Assembly (NCBI RefSeq): GCF_022811725.1
Contig: NZ_CP094527.1
Span: 2,356,001 to 2,420,000, forward strand
Origin: Mucilaginibacter sp. SMC90
GTDB taxonomy: Bacteria; Bacteroidota; Bacteroidia; Sphingobacteriales; Sphingobacteriaceae
Length of the DNA stretch: 64,000 bases
Reading direction: 5' to 3'
Part shown: piece after piece, positions 49,606 through 56,327 of the stretch
Layout of the letters: every line of letters begins with the position of its first letter
Position numbering within the stretch: the first letter of the stretch is position 1
Made by a program: the position numbers and the translations under genes
Notes under the pieces: model-generated
What the model was told of the DNA's origin: nothing
What the model saw: the letters and a program-made list of their open reading frames with translations, nothing else
Database searches by the model: none

Positions 49606-49875
49606 ATGGAAAAGTCGGTGATTTATGATCTGGATACCGAAGATGGTATACGCCAGATCAGAATTGAAGCGGTACACCAGCTGATGCCCGGCACACATGA
49701 GTATGCGATGGGTGTGTTTAGGTTAAGTGAGGGCGAAACAGATCTTGGAGATATTGTTTTTGACGACGATATGCACGAGTGGGAATATACCTGTATGGGC
49801 GACTTAAGCCATCGGGAAGCAAAAAAGATAGCAAGATTTATCAAACATAATTTTAGCGCCGAGGTAGCGGAGTAG
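49606..49875 (+). CDS. Hypothetical protein (89 aa)
   Basis: A small acidic protein (MEKSVIYDLDTEDGIRQI, then LGDIVFDDDMHEWEYTCMG and HREAKKIARFIKHNFSAE). It probably folds as a short beta-sheet followed by one helix. It has no named family that I recognise. It follows truC by about 60 nt, on the same strand. Confidence 0.65.
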   Translation: MEKSVIYDLDTEDGIRQIRIEAVHQLMPGTHEYAMGVFRLSEGETDLGDIVFDDDMHEWEYTCMGDLSHREAKKIARFIKHNFSAEVAE

Positions 49876-49892
49876 GAGTGTTAGGTACGCAC

Positions 49893-50002
49893 GTTCAAGC
49901 GTCCTTCGCTTGAATGCTAACGAATAGGAGCGTCCACGCTCCCGGTTTAAGTTAAGCGTGGACGCTTAACTTTTCGAATGGTTCAAGCGTCGACGCTTGA
50001 AC
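49893..50002. repeat. Fold-back repeat with several CAAGCG palindromes
   Basis: It contains GTTCAAGCG...TTCGCTTGAA, GGAGCGTCCACGCTCC, GTTAAGCG...CGCTTAAC and the perfect 22-nt palindrome GTTCAAGCGTC/GACGCTTGAAC at its right end (49981-50002). It occupies the gap before the helicase gene. Arms resemble the REP arms in composition but are a different sequence. Confidence 0.75.
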
Positions 50003-50046
50003 CTGCACGGGCAATACCGCTTAAATAGTGCCAATAATATTTACCG

Positions 50047-50054
50047 TATCTTTG
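50047..50054 (+). promoter_or_regulatory. -7 element for the DbpA-like helicase gene
   Basis: TATCTTTG matches TAnnTTTG, 21 nt before the chosen ATG. This supports the 50075 start and makes an upstream in-frame ATG (49997, inside the repeat) unlikely. Confidence 0.6.
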
Positions 50055-50074
50055 CACCTCAACAAAAACAAATC

Positions 50075-51376
50075 ATGATTGATAAGGCATTGAGTAACCT
50101 CGGCATAACTGCCCTTAACCCCATGCAGCTTGCCGCGCTTAGTGCCGCTAAAAAGGGCGATGTAATACTTCTGTCACCTACGGGTTCAGGGAAAACATTG
50201 GGTTTTTTATTGCCGCTGCTTAACCTGCTTGATGCTGGTGTTGCTACTGTCCAGGTAATGATCCTGGTACCATCGCGTGAGCTTGCCTTGCAAATTGAGC
50301 AGGTTTGGAAATCGATGGGCACCGGCTTTAAGATTAATTGCTGTTATGGCGGTCATGCTGTAAAAATAGAGCGTAATAACCTATCACATCCACCAGCAGT
50401 TTTGGTTGGCACGCCGGGGAGGATTGCCTTTCACCTGCGCGAAGAGAATTTCAGTACCGATACTGTACGTACGCTCATTCTCGATGAGTTTGATAAAGCA
50501 CTTGAATTCGGTTTCCAGGAAGATATGGCTTATATCATCAGGCAGTTGCCTGCTGTTAAAAAGAGGATCCTTACCTCGGCCACCAAAATGGACGAGATCC
50601 CTGAATTTACTGGTATTACCAGGCCTGTTGAAGTGAATTTTTTAAGTAATGTAACTTCTGCCCCGGATATTAAACAGAAAGCTGTGATATCTGAAGCGGC
50701 CGACAAACTGGATGCACTGTTTGCCCTGATCTGTAAAATAGGGAATAAAGCAACCCTGGTGTTTTGCAACCACCGGGAGGCTGTAGACCGGATCAGCGAA
50801 CTGCTTTGGTATAAAGGGCTGGAGCATGATGTTTTTCATGGCGGTATGGAACAGGATGACCGTGAGCGGGCCCTGTTAAAATTCAGAAACGGAAGTCACC
50901 GTTTGCTGATCACTACCGATCTGGCTTCACGTGGGTTGGATATCCCCGAAATAGAATATGTGGTGCATTACCAGCTGCCTCATAATGAGGAGGCGTTTTT
51001 GCATCGCAACGGTCGTACAGCACGTATGAATGCCAAAGGGACATCATACCTGATGCTTACGCCTGATGAAAAGCTGCCTTATTTAAAACAATTGCCAGAG
51101 GTTGAACAACTGCCCGAAAAGCTGATACATCCGCCTGCATCGCCATGGGTTACGTTGTACATAGCTGCCGGGAAAAAGGATAAGGTTAACAAAGTAGATA
51201 TAGTAGGCCTGCTGCTTAAAAAGGGCGGTTTGGCAAAGGATGACCTCGGCCTGATAGAAGTACTTGACTACTCATCATATGCTGCCATAAAGCGCGACAA
51301 GATAGAAGGTGTAGTAAAACAGGTAAAAGCCGAAAAAATTAAAGGCAAAAAGGTGAAGATGGAAATTTCGAGGTAA
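50075..51376 (+). CDS. DEAD-box RNA helicase, DbpA-like
   Basis: The 433-residue protein starts MIDKALSNLGITALNPMQLA and has the Q motif, motif I SPTGSGKT, motif II DEFD (instead of DEAD), motif III SAT and motif VI HRNGRTAR (usual HRIGRTGR). The C-terminal ~75 residues (PWVTLYIAAGKKDKVNKVDI, GLLLKKGGLAKDDLGLI) form a DbpA/CsdA-type RNA-binding domain, so the nearest known role is 50S ribosome assembly. Substitutions in motifs II and VI are conservative but unusual. Confidence 0.92.
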   Translation: MIDKALSNLGITALNPMQLAALSAAKKGDVILLSPTGSGKTLGFLLPLLNLLDAGVATVQVMILVPSRELALQIEQVWKSMGTGFKINCCYGGHAVKIERNNLSHPPAVLVGTPGRIAFHLREENFSTDTVRTLILDEFDKALEFGFQEDMAYIIRQLPAVKKRILTSATKMDEIPEFTGITRPVEVNFLSNVTSAPDIKQKAVISEAADKLDALFALICKIGNKATLVFCNHREAVDRISELLWYKGLEHDVFHGGMEQDDRERALLKFRNGSHRLLITTDLASRGLDIPEIEYVVHYQLPHNEEAFLHRNGRTARMNAKGTSYLMLTPDEKLPYLKQLPEVEQLPEKLIHPPASPWVTLYIAAGKKDKVNKVDIVGLLLKKGGLAKDDLGLIEVLDYSSYAAIKRDKIEGVVKQVKAEKIKGKKVKMEISR

Positions 51377-51398
51377 TTTTGTTTAAAAGATAGATACA

Positions 51399-51638
51399 AT
51401 GAGCAACAACGATATCATGAAAAAGCTGCGGGTGGCCATGAAATTTACTGATGATGATATTATCAAAGTTTTAGAGCTTGTCAATTTCAGGATCACCAAA
51501 GCCGAAATAGGTGCCATATTCCGCGCTGATGACCACCCCAACTTTAAACCCTGCGGCGACCAGATTCTTCGTAACTTCCTGAATGGCCTGATCATTTACA
51601 AACGCGGCCCAAGGGAACCAAAACCGAAGGCGGAGTAA
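51399..51638 (+). CDS. DUF1456-family protein (single repeat)
   Basis: At 79 residues it covers one DUF1456 unit: MKKLRVAMKFTDDDIIKVLE, then ITKAEIGAIFRADDHPNF and FKPCGDQILRNFLNGLI. E. coli YehS, the best-known member, has two such repeats (about 156 aa), so this is a one-repeat version. Function unknown. It lies 22 nt after the helicase and may be cotranscribed. Confidence 0.85.
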   Translation: MSNNDIMKKLRVAMKFTDDDIIKVLELVNFRITKAEIGAIFRADDHPNFKPCGDQILRNFLNGLIIYKRGPREPKPKAE

Positions 51639-51640
51639 TC

Positions 51641-51783
51641 TGAACCGGGATTTGGGGAGATTTTTTGGATTAATTGGATTTGATTTGCAATAATCCTCAA
51701 ATTCCGAAAATCATGGTTCAGAAAAAATCTGCAAGCGGACAAGTTAATCCTGTCATCCGAAAAATCCGTAAAATCTCGGTTCA
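51641..51783. repeat. TGAACCGGGATT-type fold-back repeat, copy 2 (family R8)
   Basis: TGAACCGGGATTT at the left and AAATCTCGGTTCA at the right form an inverted pair with one mismatch. An internal GGTTCAGAAAAAATC is shared with the copy at 47266-47439. The final TCA is the TGA stop of the CAP-domain gene on the minus strand. Confidence 0.75.
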
Positions 51784-52338
51784 ATGCCCTTCTACAGGTT
51801 TTTCCTGAATTAGCCTGTATCTCCCTGATTTAATCAGCTTTTGCTGCTGAGCCGAAAATGAGGTACGGCCACCGAAATCCTGTACCCAGTAGGTTTTATA
51901 TTCGGCTACGCCAACTTCTTTAAAGTCGGGGTTCATGAGGTTACGGCAGTGGCCTTCGCTTTTAAACCAGCCTGCCATCACTTCTGCAATACTTTGTTGC
52001 CCCTGTGCTATGTTTTCGCCTATGGCAAAACTTTTGAAACCTTTAAATTTATAACCGGCGTAAACAATGCGGTCTTCCATACTGCGGCCATCCTGGCTAT
52101 CATGACTGAAATAGTTTTTAAGCGCCATATCTTTGGCATGGCCTGCCGCTGCATCTTCAAGGTCATTATTCCAGGTAAGGGGAGGGACAGGCGGAAAATA
52201 TTTATTGCCGCAATTGCAACCCTTTTGGCGGGTAGCATTAATGCTGTTTAAAAACTCCGTTCTGAATTGCCTGCTGCTTTGGCCGTAGGTATCACCAAAA
52301 GATATCAACGCAGCAAAAAATACAACTAATTTCTTCAT
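51781..52338 (-). CDS. CAP/SCP-domain secreted protein
   Basis: The 185-residue protein has a signal peptide (KKLVVFFAALISFGDTYGQ) and a CAP domain with HAKDMALKNYFSHDSQDG, the IGENIAQGQQSIAEVMAGW motif and EGHCRNLMNPDFKEVGVA. CAP proteins are secreted and often bind small hydrophobic molecules or act in cell-wall contexts. The stop codon lies within a repeat. Role unknown. Confidence 0.9.
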   Translation of the reverse strand: MKKLVVFFAALISFGDTYGQSSRQFRTEFLNSINATRQKGCNCGNKYFPPVPPLTWNNDLEDAAAGHAKDMALKNYFSHDSQDGRSMEDRIVYAGYKFKGFKSFAIGENIAQGQQSIAEVMAGWFKSEGHCRNLMNPDFKEVGVAEYKTYWVQDFGGRTSFSAQQQKLIKSGRYRLIQEKPVEGH

Positions 52339-52376
52339 CTTGATAGTTTGACAATCTTAAACGCTTGTGGTTTAAA

Positions 52377-53248
52377 TTATTGTTTTGGCCGCCTGATAGC
52401 CGAACGCCATCTGCCGGTTTTTCTTCGCCGGTAAATGATGATTAATGTTATAACGACGAGAATAAGAGTGATGACGATGAGAAAGATAATGAGGTTATGT
52501 GCCTGGCGTATCTTAGCATTGGCCTGCGCTTCCAGTTGGAGGTATACACTTTTTTTTTGGCCAGTACCGAATCTTTCTTTTTGATCTTTATTGAATCCGA
52601 AGCAACTACTTTAGCAATACTGTCGACAGTGACCTGGTTGAGACTATCGTCCAGAAACTCATGACGTTTAATAGCCTCGGCAGCTTTATCAAAATCGTTC
52701 ATTTTGCGGTACAGTTCGGCATAGCCCACCTGTACAACCGATTCCTTTTTAGGGTCGCGGGTTTTGAGCGATAAAGCGAGGGCATCATTCAGGTCTTTCT
52801 TGCTTAGCTTATAATCTTTTATATCGCTTTTAATGGCTGCAAGTTCAACAAGCGAAGTAATGATATTAAGTGTATCCTTTATTTGCCTTGAGATGGTGTT
52901 CGACTGTAAAATGAACCACTTGGCCTGGCTAAACTTACGCTGCGAGCGGTAAACCTTAGCCAGCGCATTAAAGCTTGTACGCAAGCCTAAAGTGTCATTA
53001 TAGCTTGAGTAGCTATGAAGTGCAAGCATAGTATAATTGAGTGCCTCGGTTTGAAAATAGTATTTCATCCGCCGGGTTGATACGGTATCGTAATTTAAAT
53101 AGCAGGCAGCTATCTGGGTATAGATAGGGCCCTTTAATGAGTCGCTGGTAACCTGTAATTTTTGCTTAAGGCTGTCAAGATCACCGGCGTGTGCTGATAA
53201 TTTAAATGTGGCTGTCAGAATAAAAAGTAAGGTAGTAAGTCTCTTCAT
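52377..53248 (-). pseudogene. TPR-like periplasmic protein disrupted by frameshift at an A9 tract
   Basis: The open frame (52448-53248) encodes a signal peptide (FILTATFKLSAHA) and helical TPR-like repeats, but its last ~30 residues (VYTSNWKRRPMLRYARHI) look out of frame. Immediately after a run of nine A (T run at 52550-52558 on the plus strand), another frame encodes a typical C-terminal TM segment (NLIIFLIVITLILVVITLII) and basic tail, ending with TAA at 52377-52379. One extra A would join the two frames into a ~290-aa signal-TPR-TM protein. A sequencing error, a recent mutation or phase variation are all possible. Confidence 0.75.
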
Positions 53249-53497
53249 ATAACAGATTACCCGAAAATAACAATAATCTGCTTATAATTAGGCAAATAGC
53301 GTGCCTGTTTAAGTCTGCTTTAATGTGTGTTCATCAAAGTTTTGTAGCTTTTTGTTTGTTTTTGAGCTGTATTGGCTGTTTTTCAGGAAGATAGCCTTGA
53401 AAATATTAATCAACAATTGTTTGCACGTTTCCACAGAATCTGCTTTGATACATGAAATTGTATACAAAAACAGATTTTATGCTTTGGCAGGGTGCTA

Positions 53498-53703
53498 AGA
53501 AGCTGTTTAAAAATGCAAAATGTTCATCGCCGTTGGTTTTAACCAACGATAAACAAGTTGAAATGTCTTGGCTTTAGCCCAATTACGCGTACAGATTTGG
53601 GCTGAAGCCCTCTTATCGGTACTCATTGTTCCATTGGTTAAAACCAACGGCTATGAAGTTCTATCTACATGTAGAAGACACTCATCAATTTTAAACAGCT
53701 TCT
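53498..53703. repeat. Large fold-back element overlapping the PAP2 gene stop codon
   Basis: Three nested inverted pairs are seen: AGAAGCTGTTTAAAA / TTTTAAACAGCTTCT (15 bp perfect), GCCGTTGGTTTTAACCAACG / its exact complement (20 bp), and TTGGGCTGAAGCC / GGCTTTAGCCCAA (12 of 13). The element's right end reaches into the TAG stop of the minus-strand PAP2 gene (53702-53704). The rest of the 53249-53701 gap has no gene. Confidence 0.8.
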
Positions 53704-54637
53704 AAGAAATCACGCGTTCGTAATTATTCAAAGCCGATCTTAATCCGGCGAATTTCTTTAACAACACGTTATACAAGGTAATTCCTAATGCTGCACAGGT
53801 AATGCCCGCAAGCACGTCAAGTACGTAATGGTGACTTGCATAAACAGCCGTAAACCAAATTCCAACGGTTACTATAGCAAAGAAGATGTTGGCCAGCCCC
53901 AGCCTGTTTTTGAGGCCGTAGTAAAGTACAATCACCGGGTAGGAGGAATGCAGCGATGGCATGGCTGCAAACACGTTTGAGCCTTTGGTGTAAATATTTT
54001 TAAAAATGCCGGCGTGAAAATAAGCATCAAACCTGGCCAGCCCTGCCGTATTGCCCATGGTTAACGGAATAAAATGGAAGCCGTGGTATTGAACAAACCA
54101 TGGCGGTGCTGCAGGGTAGGTATAGTATACTATGAAACCTAATATGTTTACCAGAACAAATGTTAACGAAAAATTGAGGAACTGTTTTTTGTTTTTGAAA
54201 AACAGGTAAGCAGCAAAGCCCAGCGGTACGGGGATCCAGCACAGATAGAAGAGGCCTGACACAACGTCGATAAAAGTGTTGCTATTGGCCAGCCAGTATT
54301 CGTTAGGAGTGAGCAGTTTGCCATTAAAATGGATGCCAAATAAATATTTTTCTGCATTATAAAGCTGCGCTATATGTACTGGGTTGTAGTTATAATTGGG
54401 GAAGGCCTTCATGTAATCAAAAATGATCCAGTACACTATAAAAATAGTGAAGCCCAGTATAAACTTGCGGGTTATGGCCGATGCATAGAAAAGCACATTA
54501 AAAATAAGTACCAGCGTAAGCTCATCCGGTTTGTACCCAATAAGAAACGTTGAAAGCGCCAGGTAAGCAATGGAAAGCAGCGAAACAATAATTATCGACC
54601 GGATATTTACCGTTACGCCGTTGTTGGCTTTGGTCAT
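53702..54637 (-). CDS. PAP2/Aur1-like phosphotransferase (candidate inositol phosphorylceramide synthase)
   Basis: The 311-residue protein has six to seven TM helices and PAP2 superfamily motifs in the second half: AAMPSLHSSYPV (PSxH) and ASHHYVLDVLAG (H...D), with a GNTAGLARFDAYFHAG region between. The first PAP2 motif is weak, as in Aur1-type proteins that transfer inositol phosphate from phosphatidylinositol to ceramide. In Bacteroides such an enzyme makes inositol phosphosphingolipids, from memory of published work. Here the genes for ceramide, inositol phosphate and the PI-synthase-like step are all neighbours. Function is inferred from context. Confidence 0.75.
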   Translation of the reverse strand: MTKANNGVTVNIRSIIIVSLLSIAYLALSTFLIGYKPDELTLVLIFNVLFYASAITRKFILGFTIFIVYWIIFDYMKAFPNYNYNPVHIAQLYNAEKYLFGIHFNGKLLTPNEYWLANSNTFIDVVSGLFYLCWIPVPLGFAAYLFFKNKKQFLNFSLTFVLVNILGFIVYYTYPAAPPWFVQYHGFHFIPLTMGNTAGLARFDAYFHAGIFKNIYTKGSNVFAAMPSLHSSYPVIVLYYGLKNRLGLANIFFAIVTVGIWFTAVYASHHYVLDVLAGITCAALGITLYNVLLKKFAGLRSALNNYERVIS

Positions 54638-54639
54638 TG

Positions 54640-55263
54640 CTATTTTTTTAAGAAATCTGAACGGAAAATTTTATCCCAGAAAGGTGAACTTACCCCATAG
54701 CCTTTTTCAGGGTCTTGATAGTGGTGAAGCATGTGGTGCTGTTTTATTCTTTTGAATAGCCCGCTTTTAAAGTTGAAATGGTGCATGGCATAATGGGATA
54801 TGTCATAAAACAGGTACCCTAAAATAAAGCCCGGGAAAAAGCCCCAGATGTAATTGACAGGCAGCATCCATTTAAACAAAAAGAAAAAGCCCGTAGCCAG
54901 CGGAATGCTTAGCGAAGGGGGCAGTACCAAACGTTTGGCATCGCTCGGGTAATCATGATGTACACCGTGCATAATAAAGTGCAGACGTTGCGCCCATTCC
55001 AGTTTTTCGCTTGGCTGGTAATGAAACACAAAACGGTGCATGATATATTCGGTGATGGTCCAGATAAACAGGCCGAAGATGAACAATCCGAGATAAGTTA
55101 AAACATCTAACCCCAAATCAAAGAATTTATAGCTGCAATATCCAATAACGGGAACAAAAATATAAAGAGGCACGGTGTAATGCACTTTCGATAAACCTTC
55201 CAAAAAATCGCTTTTGAACATTCGCACAGATTCCTGCGAGTTGGATATATATTTCTTTTTCAT
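54640..55263 (-). CDS. Fatty acid hydroxylase-superfamily protein
   Basis: The 207-residue membrane protein has the diiron His boxes of the fatty acid hydroxylase/sterol desaturase superfamily: EYIMHRFVFH, HFIMHGVHHDYPSD, HYAMHHFNF and QHHMLHHYQD. Two TM pairs lie between them. It resembles 2-hydroxylases of ceramide fatty acyl chains. It is two bases from the PAP2 gene, so both are one unit, supporting a sphingolipid role. Confidence 0.88.
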   Translation of the reverse strand: MKKKYISNSQESVRMFKSDFLEGLSKVHYTVPLYIFVPVIGYCSYKFFDLGLDVLTYLGLFIFGLFIWTITEYIMHRFVFHYQPSEKLEWAQRLHFIMHGVHHDYPSDAKRLVLPPSLSIPLATGFFFLFKWMLPVNYIWGFFPGFILGYLFYDISHYAMHHFNFKSGLFKRIKQHHMLHHYQDPEKGYGVSSPFWDKIFRSDFLKK

Positions 55264-55559
55264 GTTATAATCAGGGTTTAAAACGTTTTTAGGATCTCTC
55301 TGCCTGTTATGGTGTATTTTAATTTTATTAAAGATGGCTGGCCTTTAACCAGCAAAAGGCAATTTTAGCAAAGATATTGCTAAGTGTAAATGCCTTTATT
55401 TTATTGTTACGAAGATATGATATTTGTTGCTAAGTCTTAAACCCTAAGTTTTAAGTTCTGAGCTTTAGTGCTAAGCCTTGAGCCTCCAGTAAAAAAGTCA
55501 ACCCAAGCGCAGGCAACATTCAACTCCCGACTTAATACTTAATGCTTTCGACTTAAAAT

Positions 55560-56297
55560 TTAATCTTCCCCTTCTTCCAGTTTCATTAAAGCTTTTTTAG
55601 CTTCTCTTAACCTGTTAAAGGCAGTAATATTTGTTAGTACAGCCAGGATCACCAGCGGAATGGTAAATATCGAAATGGTTTCAAATACATGGAACTTGAT
55701 ACCTGGGATGAACAATTTATAGTTACCGCCAATATACTGGGCTACAATACCTGAAAGTGCGGCACACAAGCCAATGGTTACCACACGCTCGGGTCTTTGC
55801 ATTAAGCCACCTTTAATTTCAACCCCTAAACCTTCGGCACGGGCACGTACATAGCTAACCATCATTGAGCCAATAAGCGCTATAAATGCAGCTATCGAAC
55901 TCAAAAAGTAGTGATGTGCCACCAGGTAATAGCAAATACCCAAAAACATGATCAATTCGCTGTAGCGGTCAAGTACAGAGTCATACAATGCGCCAAAAGT
56001 TGATTTCATGTTGCCTAAACGGGCTACCTGGCCATCAAGCATATCAAACAGGCCTGCAAAAAGGATAAGACCACCCGCCCAGCCTACATAGCTCAGATCG
56101 CCGCGGTTACCTTCTTCGGCACCTAAAATAAATATACCTGCAACGCCCACATTAAGTACAAAGCCTATGGTAGTAACTGCATTGGGGGTTAAGCCTATTT
56201 TTATAAGGATCTTCACAAACGGATCAATAACCTTATATATGCCTAACTGTAGGTTGGTTCTGAAAGATCTCCTAAGTGTTGTTGTTTGCTGTTCCAT
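55560..56297 (-). CDS. CDP-alcohol phosphatidyltransferase (candidate phosphatidylinositol-phosphate synthase)
   Basis: The 245-residue protein has six TM helices and the complete CDP-alcohol transferase motif: MLDGQVARLGNMKSTFGALY followed by DSVLD (D-G-x2-A-R-x8-G-x3-D-x3-D). It exchanges CMP of CDP-diacylglycerol for an alcohol; next to an inositol-phosphate synthase the alcohol is likely myo-inositol phosphate. The 296-bp gap at 55264-55559 before it holds only degenerate TAAGTTTTAAG-type repeats. Substrate assigned from context. Confidence 0.83.
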   Translation of the reverse strand: MEQQTTTLRRSFRTNLQLGIYKVIDPFVKILIKIGLTPNAVTTIGFVLNVGVAGIFILGAEEGNRGDLSYVGWAGGLILFAGLFDMLDGQVARLGNMKSTFGALYDSVLDRYSELIMFLGICYYLVAHHYFLSSIAAFIALIGSMMVSYVRARAEGLGVEIKGGLMQRPERVVTIGLCAALSGIVAQYIGGNYKLFIPGIKFHVFETISIFTIPLVILAVLTNITAFNRLREAKKALMKLEEGED

Positions 56298-56327
56298 GTG
56301 TTCTCTCTGCTTATTTAGGTGCGATGA

